The notes beneath the pieces are model-generated. The model did not search any database, was not told where the DNA came from, and saw nothing but the letters and a program-made list of their open reading frames with translations. Position numbers and translations under genes: made by a program. From positions 1-64,000 of the forward strand of contig JBBSBL010000001.1 of NCBI GenBank assembly GCA_038251325.1: a DNA stretch of 64,000 nucleotides, given 5' to 3'. This document shows, piece after piece, positions 15,389 through 23,480 of this stretch (position 1 is the first letter of the stretch; every line of letters begins with the position of its first letter). This DNA comes from JBBSBL01 sp038251325. GTDB taxonomy: Bacteria > Actinomycetota > Thermoleophilia > Solirubrobacterales > Solirubrobacteraceae.

Positions 15389-15729
15389 GAAGCCGGCGCT
15401 CCGCCCACCGCCGGCATCCGCGCCAGCGTGAAGCGCATCCCCAGCTCGCTCTCGCACGAGAAGGAGTCCCCACCGGGATCGGCCACCACGTCGAGCACGA
15501 CCTCCCGATCGGCGAACAGGGCGAGCAGCGGACGGTCGAGCAGGACGGGAACGCCGTCGAGAACGCCCACGCGGACCTCGTCGGGGCCGGCCAGGTGCGC
15601 CTCGAAGAGGAAGGCCGCGGTCGCGTCGCAGCAGCCGTTGCCGATGACCAGGGTGAGCGCGCCCGACCGGAGGGCCCGAACCTCGCCGAGCGTTCGCCGG
15701 GCGGCGTCGGTGGGCGCGACCGTCGGCAT
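15376..15729 (-). CDS. DUF779 family protein
   Basis: This 117-residue protein has the DUF779 pattern: a central GNGCCDATAAF (two adjacent cysteines), the GVLDGVPVLLDR segment, and a C-terminal VVADPGGDSFSCESELGMRF. DUF779 genes are often found beside aldehyde dehydrogenase genes in proteobacteria and actinobacteria. Here an aldehyde/alcohol dehydrogenase operon lies 3 kb away. No enzymatic function is known; the Cys pair suggests metal or redox chemistry. The ATG sits 7 nt after a palindromic -10 box shared with the divergent gene. Confidence 0.8.
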   Translation of the reverse strand: MPTVAPTDAARRTLGEVRALRSGALTLVIGNGCCDATAAFLFEAHLAGPDEVRVGVLDGVPVLLDRPLLALFADREVVLDVVADPGGDSFSCESELGMRFTLARMPAVGGAPASHAS

Positions 15730-15736
15730 GTCGGCG

Positions 15737-15744
15737 ACTATAGT
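15737..15744. promoter_or_regulatory. Palindromic -10 element driving two divergent leaderless genes
   Basis: ACTATAGT is its own reverse complement, so TATAGT is read on both strands. On the minus strand it ends 7 nt before the DUF779 ATG (15729). On the plus strand it ends 7 nt before GTG 15752 (4 nt before GTG 15749). One AT-rich element therefore seems to serve both genes, with both transcripts leaderless. Confidence 0.6.
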
Positions 15745-15751
15745 TGCCGTG

Positions 15752-16714
15752 GTGACGGCCTCCCTTCCGGCGGACGTGCAGTCGGTCTTCGATCGCTTCA
15801 TCACGACGGAGTACACGACGCTCGACGGCGCCGGCCAGCCGATCACCTGGCCGGTGACGCCGTACTACCGTCCCGGAGACCCGTGCGTCGACGTCACGAC
15901 GGGCCTCGGCTACCCGAAGAAGGCGAATGACGCACGCGCGAACCCGCAGGTCTCGCTGCTCTTCTCCGAGCCCAACGGCAGCGGCCTGCAGGGCGCCCCG
16001 ATGGTGCTGATCCAGGGCACCGCGCGCGTCGACGACGAGGACCTCGACGCCAACCGGGCCCGCTACGAGCGCGAGGCGGCCGAGAAGCTTCCCGCGACGA
16101 CGAAGCTCCTGCCGCCCAAGCCGCTGCGCCGTGCGTTCCTCTGGTACTTCGCCCGCCTCTACGTGCACGTCCGCCCGGAGCGGATCTGGGTCTGGCCCGC
16201 GGGCGCGCTCGGCGACGAGCCGACGCTGTACGACGCGCACATGGAGGAGGTGCGTTCCGGCCACTCCGAGGAGCCCGAGGCGCCGCACGCCGAGCCGGAG
16301 GGCGGCGCCGCCGCCTGGGACGAGCGCCTCGACGAGATGGGGACCCGCTATCCCACGGCGGTCCTGACCTTCGTCGGGCCTGACGGCTTCCCGTTCTCGG
16401 TCCGGGCTCCGGTGCGCACCGACCGGGCCGCCGGGCTCGTCCGGCTCGAGGGCGACCTCGCCGGCCTCCCGATCGCCGCGGGCCGCGCCTGCGTCACCGC
16501 GCACGAGCACGCACCCGACTTCACCTGGCAGGTGAACTTCCAGGTGCGCGGGGACCTCGTGCCCGACGCCGACGGCTGGGCCGTGCGCCCGCACCGCCTC
16601 GTCGGCGGCTTCGAGTTGCCGCCGTCCAAGCTCGAGGGGCTGCGGGCGAACTGGTCGAAGGGGCGGCGTTTCCATCGGGTGGCGAAACAGCAGATGCGCC
16701 GCCGGGGGGCCTGA
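15752..16714 (+). CDS. Pyridoxamine 5'-phosphate oxidase-fold (flavin/F420-binding) protein
   Basis: The 320-residue protein begins with a split-barrel domain: VFDRFITTEYTTLDGAGQPITWPV, then CVDVTTGLGYPKKANDARANPQVSLLF. This is the pattern of PNPOx-like and F420-dependent reductases. A second half (from about residue 175) has a repeated barrel-like segment (FVGPDGFPFSVRAPV). FMN or F420 is likely; the substrate is unknown. GTG codons at 15749 and 15752 and an ATG at 15728 are possible starts. I prefer 15752, as it lies 7 nt from the -10 box. Epimerase and MobA-like genes follow with 3- and 8-bp gaps. Confidence 0.75.
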   Translation: MTASLPADVQSVFDRFITTEYTTLDGAGQPITWPVTPYYRPGDPCVDVTTGLGYPKKANDARANPQVSLLFSEPNGSGLQGAPMVLIQGTARVDDEDLDANRARYEREAAEKLPATTKLLPPKPLRRAFLWYFARLYVHVRPERIWVWPAGALGDEPTLYDAHMEEVRSGHSEEPEAPHAEPEGGAAAWDERLDEMGTRYPTAVLTFVGPDGFPFSVRAPVRTDRAAGLVRLEGDLAGLPIAAGRACVTAHEHAPDFTWQVNFQVRGDLVPDADGWAVRPHRLVGGFELPPSKLEGLRANWSKGRRFHRVAKQQMRRRGA

Positions 16715-16717
16715 GCC

Positions 16718-17827
16718 GTGGCGACGAAGGCGAAAGCGAAGGCGAAGGCCCCGACCACGGCGAAGCCGAAGGTGAAGGCCCAGGCGAAGGCGAAGGCCAA
16801 GCCCAGGCCGAAGCCCAGGCCCCTGACCGTCGCCGTCACCGGGCCGACCGGCGACATCGGCGCGCCGCTCGTCGCCGCGCTCGAGCGCAGCCGGGAGGTC
16901 GGCCGCATCGTCGGCATGGCCCGCCGCCCGTTCGACCCCGCCGCGCGCGGATGGAGCAAGACCGAGTACCGGCGCGGCGACGTGCTGGATCGCGAGGCGG
17001 TGGACGACCTCGTCGCGGGCGCCGACGTCGTCGTCCACCTCGCCTTCGTCATCATGAGCGGCAGCGACGAGAGCCGCCGGGTCAACCTTGAGGGCTCGCG
17101 CCACGTGTTCGACGCGGCGGTGGCCGCCGGCGCGAAGCGCCTCGTCTACGCCTCGTCCGTCGCCGCCTACGGCTTCGACGACGACCGGACGGGCCTGCTC
17201 GCCGAGGACATGGCGGCCCGCGGCAGCGACGCGCACTCCTACTCGGCCGAGAAGGCCCAGGTGGAGGGGGTGCTGGCGGAGGCGACCGCGGGCAGCGACA
17301 TCGACACCTACGTCTTCCGCCCGTGCATCGTCGCCGGCCCCGAGGCGCTGCTGCTGATCGAGAACATCCCCTACGTCCAGATCGGCGGCCGGCTGCCCGA
17401 CGCGGTCCGCCGCCTGTTCGACGTCGTTCCCGCGCTCGCCCCGGTGATCCCGGACCCGGGCACGCCCTTCCAGCTCGTCCATCACGACGACGTCGCCGCG
17501 GCGATGCGCTCCGCGGTCGCCGGGCGCGGCGAGCCGGGGATCTACAACCTCGCCGGCGAGGGGGAGCTGACGCTGAGCGACGTCGCCGCCGAGCTCGGCT
17601 GGTACTCGATCCCCCTCCCCGACGTCGCGTTGGACGCCGTCCGCGAGGGCGTCGCGCGGGTCCCGTTCCTGCCCAACGAGGCGCAGTGGGTCGAGGCGTT
17701 GCGGGCCCCGCTGCTGATGGACACGACCCGCGCTCGGCGCGCGCTGCGCTGGCGCCCGAAGCACGACGCCCGGTCCACGCTGCACCAGACCGTCGCGGCC
17801 GCGCGCCTCTCCGGCCTTCTGCGCTGA
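16718..17827 (+). CDS. NAD-dependent epimerase/dehydratase with Lys/Ala/Pro-rich N-terminal tail
   Basis: From about residue 36 this is an extended SDR: the dinucleotide loop TGPTGDIGAPL, the acidic GDVLDREAV turn, VHLAFVIMSG, the catalytic Ser in YASSVAAYG, and Tyr-x-x-x-Lys in HSYSAEKAQVEG. It probably acts on a nucleotide sugar or similar ligand with NAD(P). The first 35 residues are a basic low-complexity tail made of AKAKAK and KPRPKPRP units, resembling histone-H1-like tails, and are not part of the fold. It starts with GTG 3 bp after the PNPOx-type gene and is followed by the MobA-like gene after 8 bp. Confidence 0.85.
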   Translation: MATKAKAKAKAPTTAKPKVKAQAKAKAKPRPKPRPLTVAVTGPTGDIGAPLVAALERSREVGRIVGMARRPFDPAARGWSKTEYRRGDVLDREAVDDLVAGADVVVHLAFVIMSGSDESRRVNLEGSRHVFDAAVAAGAKRLVYASSVAAYGFDDDRTGLLAEDMAARGSDAHSYSAEKAQVEGVLAEATAGSDIDTYVFRPCIVAGPEALLLIENIPYVQIGGRLPDAVRRLFDVVPALAPVIPDPGTPFQLVHHDDVAAAMRSAVAGRGEPGIYNLAGEGELTLSDVAAELGWYSIPLPDVALDAVREGVARVPFLPNEAQWVEALRAPLLMDTTRARRALRWRPKHDARSTLHQTVAAARLSGLLR

Positions 17828-17835
17828 GCCGCCTC

Positions 17836-18480
17836 GTGGCGCCCGTCGCCGGCATCGTCCTCGCCGGTGGCCGCTCGAGCCGGATGGGCGCCGAGAAGGC
17901 CGCGCTGGACTGGGGCGGCGTCCCGCTGCTGGTCCACGTCGTCGGCCGCCTCGCCGCCGCGGTGGACGTCTCCGTGCTCGTGGTCGCGCGGCCGGGCCAG
18001 GTTCTGCCGGCGCTGCCGGCCGGCGTGGCCCGGATCGACGACGCCGTCGCCGACCAGGGTCCGCTGCGCGGCTTGGCCGGCGGCCTCGCCGCGGCGGGCG
18101 CGGCCGGCGCCGAGATTGCGATCGCGGTGACCGTCGACGCGCCGTTCCTCGCCGCCGCGGTGGTCACGGCGCTTGCCGCCGCCCTCGCGGGCGACCCGGC
18201 CGCCGAGATCGCCGCGATCGACACCGGCCGGCGGACGGCGCCCTTCCCGGCGGCCTACCGACCAGGCCTGGCCGCCGCCGCCCACGAGCTGCTGGACGCG
18301 GGCGAGCGACGCGCCCGGGCGCTGGTCACCGCCGCGCCCGTCCACCGCATCGACGCGACCGACCTGCTCGCGATTCCGGCGGTGGCCGCCGCCGACCCCG
18401 AGCTGCGCTCGCTGACCGACCTCGACGACCCGACGACCTACACGCGGCTTCGGCCGGCCGGCTCAGCCCCGCGGCTCTGA
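17836..18480 (+). CDS. MobA-like molybdenum cofactor guanylyltransferase / NTP transferase
   Basis: The protein (214 residues, GTG start) has the nucleotidyltransferase signature LAGGRSSRMGAEKA (9-22), which binds the NTP, plus VTVDAPFL for the metal-binding Asp and the AFPAAYRP-like FPAAYRPG segment. MobA attaches GMP to molybdopterin; some relatives act on other cofactors. A molybdopterin oxidoreductase is encoded 7 kb away, which supports a Moco role. The last 18 bp overlap the 3' end of the convergent aldehyde dehydrogenase gene. Confidence 0.75.
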   Translation: MAPVAGIVLAGGRSSRMGAEKAALDWGGVPLLVHVVGRLAAAVDVSVLVVARPGQVLPALPAGVARIDDAVADQGPLRGLAGGLAAAGAAGAEIAIAVTVDAPFLAAAVVTALAAALAGDPAAEIAAIDTGRRTAPFPAAYRPGLAAAAHELLDAGERRARALVTAAPVHRIDATDLLAIPAVAAADPELRSLTDLDDPTTYTRLRPAGSAPRL

Positions 18481-19989
18481 GAGCAGCACCCCGAACATCT
18501 TCGCGTCGGGGTCGCGCGTGAGGTCGACGTGGATGTGCTTGAGCTCGGTGTACTCGTCGAGGCCGTAGGGGCCGAGCTCGCGCCCGACCCCGCTCTGCTT
18601 GTACCCGCCGAACGGCGCGACGCAGTTGATGAGGTGGTGGTCGTTGATCCAGACGGTCCCCGCGCGCAGCCGCTTGGCGGTCGTGAGCGCGCGGTCGTAG
18701 TCCTCGGTCCACACGGCGGAGGCGAGACCGTAGATCGAGTCGTTGGCGACCGCGATCGCCTCCTCGTCGTCCTTCACGCGGATGACCGAGAGCACCGGCC
18801 CGAAGATCTCCTCCTGGGCGATCGTCATCGCGTTCTCGACCTCGGTGAAGATCGTCGGCTCGAAGTAGTAGCCCTTCCCCTCCACAGTCTCCGGCTCGCC
18901 GCCGAGCACAAGCCTGCCGCCCTCCTCCTGCCCGATCCGGACGTAGTTCTTCACCGTCTCGAGCTGCTCCGCGGAGATCAGCGGCCCGAGGTCGCTGTCG
19001 TAGTCCATCGGGTCGCCGATGCGGATCGTCCTGGCCCGCTCGACAAGCGCCTCCACGAAGTCGTCGTGGATCGCGTCGGGCAGGATGAGCCGGGTGCCGG
19101 ACTCGCAGACTTGCCCCTGGTGGAAGAACGTCGCCCACAGCGCGCCGTCCACCGCCGCCTCGAGGTTCGCGTCCTCGTAGACGATGTTGGGCGACTTCCC
19201 GCCGAGCTCGAGCGTGCACTTCTTCACCGTGGAGGAGGCGAGCTGCATGATCCGGCGCCCGACGACCGTAGAGCCGGTGAAGGAGATCTTGTCGACCATC
19301 GGGTTGGAGGCGAGCTCCTCGCCGACCGAGGCGCCGCCGCCCGTGATGACGTTGAGCACGCCCTTGGGCAGGTCGGTCTCGTCGATCAGCTCGGCGAGGC
19401 GCAACGCGGTGAGCGGCGTGTTCGAGGCGGGCTTCAGCACGACGCTGTTGCCCATCGCCAGCGCCGGCGCGAGCTTCCACACCGCCATGACCAGCGGGAA
19501 GTTCCACGGGATGATCCCGGCGCACACGCCGATCGGCTCGCGCAGCGCGAAGTTGTAGGAGTGGGTGGGAAAGGAGACCGGCTCCAGCGCCTCCTGCATC
19601 GAGCGGTCGGCCTTGCGGGCGAAGTAGTCCCAGTGGTTGATGCAGTAGCCGATGACGAAGGTGCTCGTGGCGCGGATCGTCATGCCCGCCTGGGCGGTCT
19701 CCAGCGCCGCGAGCTCGTCCTCGTGCTCGGTGAACTTCTCGACCACCTGGAGGAGGATCCGGCTGCGCTCGTCCGGCGCGAGCTCGGACCACTCGCCGCC
19801 GTCGAAGGACTCGCGCGCGGAGCGGATCGCCCCCTGGGCGTCCTCGCGGGTCATCTTCGGGACGCGGGCGATGACCTCCTCGGTGGCGGGGTTGACGACG
19901 TCGAAGGTCTCGCCGCCCGACGCGTCGACCCACTCCCCGCCGACGTAGTTCCGGTAGTCGCGGACACCCTGCTCGACGTCGATGGCCAT
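18463..19989 (-). CDS. NAD(P)-dependent aldehyde dehydrogenase
   Basis: The 508-residue enzyme oxidises an aldehyde to an acid. Catalytic residues are all present: Asn163 (PWNFPLVM), Lys186 (LKPAS), the general base Glu261 (ELGGKSPN) and nucleophile Cys295 (GQVCESGTR). The C-terminal GGYKQSGVGRELGPYGLDEYTELK is typical of the betaine/phenylacetaldehyde-like group. It is the third gene of an SCP2/Fe-ADH/ALDH operon, starting 32 bp past the alcohol dehydrogenase, and would complete alcohol to aldehyde to acid. The exact substrate is unknown. Confidence 0.93.
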   Translation of the reverse strand: MAIDVEQGVRDYRNYVGGEWVDASGGETFDVVNPATEEVIARVPKMTREDAQGAIRSARESFDGGEWSELAPDERSRILLQVVEKFTEHEDELAALETAQAGMTIRATSTFVIGYCINHWDYFARKADRSMQEALEPVSFPTHSYNFALREPIGVCAGIIPWNFPLVMAVWKLAPALAMGNSVVLKPASNTPLTALRLAELIDETDLPKGVLNVITGGGASVGEELASNPMVDKISFTGSTVVGRRIMQLASSTVKKCTLELGGKSPNIVYEDANLEAAVDGALWATFFHQGQVCESGTRLILPDAIHDDFVEALVERARTIRIGDPMDYDSDLGPLISAEQLETVKNYVRIGQEEGGRLVLGGEPETVEGKGYYFEPTIFTEVENAMTIAQEEIFGPVLSVIRVKDDEEAIAVANDSIYGLASAVWTEDYDRALTTAKRLRAGTVWINDHHLINCVAPFGGYKQSGVGRELGPYGLDEYTELKHIHVDLTRDPDAKMFGVLLSEPRG

Positions 19990-20021
19990 GCTCGGCTCCT
20001 CTCTCGGACCCGGCGCCGCCC

Positions 20022-21257
20022 CTACAGCGCCTTGCGGTACAGCTCGGCGAAGTCCTCCTCGGTGGGATCGACCGGGTTGACGAGCGTGCAGCCGTCGCCC
20101 ATCGCGCCCTCCACCAGCGTCGGGATCCCAGCCTCGGGCACCCCAACCTCCGAGAGCCGGCCCGGCAGCCCGAGCGTAGAGACCATCCCGCGGACGTGGT
20201 CGGCCAAGACGTGGCCGACCTGCGCGCCAGAGCCCCCGACCTCGAGGCCGAAGATCTCGTTGATGGTGCGGTAGCGATCGGCGATGTCCTCGCCGGCCGC
20301 GGCGTTGAACTCGATCACCCACGGGAGGTTGATCGCGTTGGCCACCCCGTGCGGCACCCCGTAGTGCGCGCCCGCGGGGTGGGACATCGAGTGGGTGATG
20401 CCGAGCGCCCCGGTCGAGGTGGGCTGGATCGCGAGGTTCGCGGCGATGAGCATGTTGCCGCGGGCGTCCTCGTCCTCGGGGTGCTCGACGGCGCGGAGCA
20501 GGTTGTCGCGGATCATCCGCAGGGCCTGCAGCGCGTAGGCGTCGCCGTGCGCGCTCCACTCCGAGGAGACGTAGCCCTCGATCGCGTGGGAGACCGCGTC
20601 CATCCCGGTCGCGGCCGCGATCGCCGGCGGCAGCGTCGCGGTGCTCGCCGGGTCGAGGATCGCCAGCCGCGGGTACATCGGGAAGTCGCCGATCTGGTAC
20701 TTGAGGTGCTCCTCGGCGTCCTTGATCACCGCGGCGAACGAGACCTCGGAGCCCGTGCCGCAGGTCGTCGGGACGCAGGCGAGCGGCGCCAGCTCCTCGG
20801 GGCGGCCCATGCCGTCGTTCGCGCGTGGGAGCCCGAAGTAGCCCTCCCAGTCGCGCGGCTCCCCGCCGTTGACGAAGACGACGTTCGCCGCCTTGGCGGT
20901 GTCCATCACCGAGCCGCCGCCGACGGCGAGGAGGCTGTCGGCCCCGCGCGCCTTCGCCGCCTCGGCCGTCGCGCTCACGACCCGGGAGTCGGAGTCCGGC
21001 GGCACCTGGTCGTAGATCCCCGCGACCTCGAGCCCGCCGTCCTGCACGCCCGCGGCGACCCGATCCACCAGCCCCGTGCCGCGCAGGACCTCGTCGGTGA
21101 CGATCAGCACCCGCTGGGCGCCCTCCTTGGCGAACTCGAACCCGACGCTGCCGAGCAGGTCGCGCCCGGCGATCACCCGCGTGGGCGCGGCGAATTGGTA
21201 GAAGTCCTTGAACCCGGCCATCTGGCGGCCGGTCTCGAGGTCGGCGGCCGCTTCCAC
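20022..21257 (-). CDS. Iron-containing (group III) alcohol dehydrogenase
   Basis: The 411-residue enzyme is a Fe-ADH: the NAD-binding GGGSVMDTAKA, CVPTTCGTGSEVSF, and the metal ligands in MDAVSHAIEGYVSSEWSAHGD and ITHSMSHPAGAHYGVPHG. The GTG at 21257 is chosen over an overlapping GTG at 21263 because GGAGGT (21264-21269) stands 6 nt before it. The gap to the SCP2 gene stop is 2 bp. It probably works with the following aldehyde dehydrogenase in oxidation of a primary alcohol. Confidence 0.93.
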   Translation of the reverse strand: MEAAADLETGRQMAGFKDFYQFAAPTRVIAGRDLLGSVGFEFAKEGAQRVLIVTDEVLRGTGLVDRVAAGVQDGGLEVAGIYDQVPPDSDSRVVSATAEAAKARGADSLLAVGGGSVMDTAKAANVVFVNGGEPRDWEGYFGLPRANDGMGRPEELAPLACVPTTCGTGSEVSFAAVIKDAEEHLKYQIGDFPMYPRLAILDPASTATLPPAIAAATGMDAVSHAIEGYVSSEWSAHGDAYALQALRMIRDNLLRAVEHPEDEDARGNMLIAANLAIQPTSTGALGITHSMSHPAGAHYGVPHGVANAINLPWVIEFNAAAGEDIADRYRTINEIFGLEVGGSGAQVGHVLADHVRGMVSTLGLPGRLSEVGVPEAGIPTLVEGAMGDGCTLVNPVDPTEEDFAELYRKAL

Positions 21258-21259
21258 GC

Positions 21260-21676
21260 TCACACCTCCAGCAGGTCGTTGCGCCCGGCAGCCTCGAGCT
21301 TCGCCTTGTAGCGCGGGAAGATCGGCTTGGTCAGCGGGACGAGCTTGAGGATCTTCGCCACCGGCCCCTTGGCCTTCATCTGTCCGCGCGCGAGCGCCAC
21401 GGTGACGTTGACCTTCCCGAGCCAGAAACGGTGCGCGGTGTCGGCGTCCATGCTCATCACGACCTCGGGCTCCATGTCGGTGGGCCCGCAGTCCACCTCG
21501 CCCGCCTCGGCATCGAGCATCTTTACCGTGATCTGCGACGCGGGGTTGCGGTACTGGTACTGGACGATCGTGTTCGCCTTGCGGAACTTGGGCCCCAGCT
21601 CGGGGTCGTCGGCCAGCTCCCGGAAGAGCTCGCCGATGAACGCATAGACCTCCTGCTCGTCTGCGAAATACGCCAC
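21260..21676 (-). CDS. SCP2 sterol-binding domain protein
   Basis: This 138-residue protein is a stand-alone SCP2 lipid-carrier domain. It contains VTVKMLDAEAGEVDCGPTD-type strands, then DADTAHRFWLGKVNVTVALARGQMKAKGPVAKILKL; the LARGQ-KAKGP-KILKL stretch is the family hallmark. SCP2 domains bind lipophilic ligands such as fatty acyl chains. Heading an alcohol/aldehyde dehydrogenase operon, it may bind or deliver a hydrophobic alcohol (inference). The start is a GTG with GGAG about 13 nt upstream. A TATGCT box lies about 70 bp upstream. Confidence 0.82.
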   Translation of the reverse strand: MAYFADEQEVYAFIGELFRELADDPELGPKFRKANTIVQYQYRNPASQITVKMLDAEAGEVDCGPTDMEPEVVMSMDADTAHRFWLGKVNVTVALARGQMKAKGPVAKILKLVPLTKPIFPRYKAKLEAAGRNDLLEV

Positions 21677-21747
21677 GCTTTGCCGTCTCCTGTCGCCGCT
21701 CTGACGGGGCGAGGCCCCGTTCCTGGCCGGGCGGCCAGTCCGGCCGG

Positions 21748-21753
21748 AGCATA
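21748..21753 (-). promoter_or_regulatory. Candidate -10 box of the SCP2/ADH/ALDH operon
   Basis: TATGCT on the minus strand implies a leader of about 65 nt carrying AGGAGA ahead of the GTG. The segment GGACTGGCCGCCCGGCC downstream could fold in the leader. Confidence 0.35.
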
Positions 21754-21777
21754 GACACCGCCCGCCCCGCGCGCCGG

Positions 21778-21783
21778 TACGCT
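21778..21783 (+). promoter_or_regulatory. -10 box of SDR gene, leaderless
   Basis: TACGCT lies exactly 7 nt (CCCGGCC) before the ATG at 21791. There is no ribosome binding site. Confidence 0.5.
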
Positions 21784-21790
21784 CCCGGCC

Positions 21791-22642
21791 ATGACCCGCC
21801 ACTCCTATCCGGTCGCCGGTCGCGTCGTGCTGATCACCGGCGCGGCGCGCGGCATCGGCGCCGGGCTGGCCCGCGAGCTCGGCCGCCGCGGCGCCAGGCT
21901 CTCGCTCGTCGGGCTCGAGCCGGAGCGGCTCGCGGAGACCGCCGAGGCGGTCCCCGGGGAGGCGAAGTGGTTCGAGGCCGACGTCACCGACCAGGCCGCG
22001 CTGGAGCGCGCGGTCGCCGGCACGGTGGAGCGGCTCGGCGGCATCGACGTCGTCGTCGCCAACGCCGGCATCGAGGCCGTCGGCACCGTCGAGACGATCG
22101 ACCCCGCGCTCTTCGAGCGCATCATCGAGGTCAACCTGCTCGGGGTGTGGCGCACCGTGCGCGCCGCTCTGCCCCACGTGCTCGACCGCCGGGGCTACGT
22201 GCTGCCGATCGCCTCCGCGGCGGCGGCCACCCACCTCGGGCTGATGGCCCCCTACGCCGCGAGCAAGGCCGGGGTCGAGGCGTTCGCCAACTCGCTGCGC
22301 CAGGAGCTCAACGGCACCGGCACGCGGGTCGGCTGCGGTTACTTCTCCTTCCTGGATACCGACATGGTGAGCGAGGCCTTCGCCCATCCGGCCGCGGCGA
22401 AGCTCCAGGAGTCGACCGGCGGCCCGCTCGGCCGGGTCTACCCGCTCGCCGACGCGGTCGCCTCGATGGCCGACGACGTCGAGCGCCGCGCCCGCGTGGT
22501 CGCCTACCCGCCGTGGGTCAAGGGTCTTCTGCTGGGCCGCGGCGTCCTGCAGCCGCTTACCGAGCCGATCACCGGGCGTCGTTCGCGCGAGGCGGTGCGG
22601 ATCGCGAACGACCTCGCGCGCTCGCCGCGCGGCCCGCGCTGA
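21791..22642 (+). CDS. Classical short-chain dehydrogenase/reductase
   Basis: The 283-residue enzyme has every classical SDR motif: TGAARGIG (16-23) for NAD(P), NAG (90-92), catalytic Ser141, Tyr154 and Lys158 (PYAASKAG). The tail PPWVKGLLLGRGVLQPL is like that of mycobacterial SDRs annotated as membrane- or lipid-related. The substrate is unknown. It is divergent from the SCP2/ADH/ALDH operon and converges on ccdA. Confidence 0.9.
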   Translation: MTRHSYPVAGRVVLITGAARGIGAGLARELGRRGARLSLVGLEPERLAETAEAVPGEAKWFEADVTDQAALERAVAGTVERLGGIDVVVANAGIEAVGTVETIDPALFERIIEVNLLGVWRTVRAALPHVLDRRGYVLPIASAAAATHLGLMAPYAASKAGVEAFANSLRQELNGTGTRVGCGYFSFLDTDMVSEAFAHPAAAKLQESTGGPLGRVYPLADAVASMADDVERRARVVAYPPWVKGLLLGRGVLQPLTEPITGRRSREAVRIANDLARSPRGPR

Positions 22643-22649
22643 CGCCGGC

Positions 22650-23390
22650 CTACAGCTCGTTGGAGACGTTGAGCCCGAGGTCGTCGAGGAGCCGCTGGGC
22701 CTCGATGTTGAGCTTGAAGAACTCGCCGGTCCAGATCAGGACGCCGAGCGCGATCAGGATCACGCCGCCGGTCACGATGATCGCGCGGTAGTGGCGCTTG
22801 ATCACCGCGAAGGCCGTGGTCATCCGCCCGAAGGCGAGCGCGGTGAGCAGGAACGGGATGGCCAGTCCGGCGGAGTAGGCGGCGAGGAGCAGCGCGCCGC
22901 GCCCGGCGGACTGCGAGAGCGACGCGGCGGCGAGGATCGCGCCGAGCGTCGGGCCGATGCACGGCGTCCAGGCGATCGCGAAGGCCGCCCCGGCGATCAC
23001 GGGGCCGCCGCGCCCCGCGCGCGACATGAGCCCGCCGACGTGCCATTCGCGACCCAGCCGAGGCACGAGCGGGGAGAGCAGGAAGAAGACGCCGAGCGCG
23101 ATGATCATCGTCGCCGAGACCTTCTGGAGGATCTCCTGGTTGTCCTGGAGCCAGCGCCCGACCTGGGTCGCCGAGAGCCCGAGCAGGATGAAGATGGTCG
23201 AGAACGAGGCGACGAAGGCGAGGCTCGGCGCGAGCATCCGCCGCGCGCCGGCGTGCTCGAGGTCGGCCGGCGCGACGCCCGCCACGGCCGACAGGTAGCC
23301 GGGGACCAGCGGCAGGACGCACGGGGAGAGGAACGAGACGACGCCCGCCGCCACGGCGACCGGAATGCCGACTCCGTTCGCGGGGTCCAT
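22650..23390 (-). CDS. ccdA: Cytochrome c biogenesis protein CcdA
   Basis: CcdA moves reducing equivalents across the membrane for cytochrome c maturation or periplasmic thiol reduction. The 246-residue protein has about six to seven helices and the two key cysteines Cys24 (SFLSPCVLPLVPGY) and Cys144 (AWTPCIGPTLG). The ATG at 23390 lies exactly 7 nt after a TACCCT box. No resA, resB or ccsA genes are adjacent, so it stands alone here. Confidence 0.93.
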   Translation of the reverse strand: MDPANGVGIPVAVAAGVVSFLSPCVLPLVPGYLSAVAGVAPADLEHAGARRMLAPSLAFVASFSTIFILLGLSATQVGRWLQDNQEILQKVSATMIIALGVFFLLSPLVPRLGREWHVGGLMSRAGRGGPVIAGAAFAIAWTPCIGPTLGAILAAASLSQSAGRGALLLAAYSAGLAIPFLLTALAFGRMTTAFAVIKRHYRAIIVTGGVILIALGVLIWTGEFFKLNIEAQRLLDDLGLNVSNEL

Positions 23391-23397
23391 GGGTCCC

Positions 23398-23403
23398 AGG
23401 GTA
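23398..23403 (-). promoter_or_regulatory. -10 box of ccdA, leaderless
   Basis: Minus-strand TACCCT is 7 nt (GGGACCC) from the ATG at 23390. It is divergent from the ECF-type promoter of the sigma-factor gene. Confidence 0.5.
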
Positions 23404-23432
23404 CCCAGCCGGACGCGAGGGCCGTCCAGTTC

Positions 23433-23457
23433 GGAACCTTCCGTCTCGCCGCGCGTT
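23433..23457 (+). promoter_or_regulatory. ECF-type promoter GGAAC-N16-CGTT of the sigma-factor gene
   Basis: GGAAC (23433-23437) and CGTT (23454-23457) are 16 nt apart, the classic ECF -35/-10 architecture. The start site would be near 23464, with a short leader containing CGAGGAG before the GTG at 23481. This points to autoregulation by the encoded sigma factor. Confidence 0.6.
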
Positions 23458-23480
23458 AGCATCATTCGAGGAGCCGCCCT

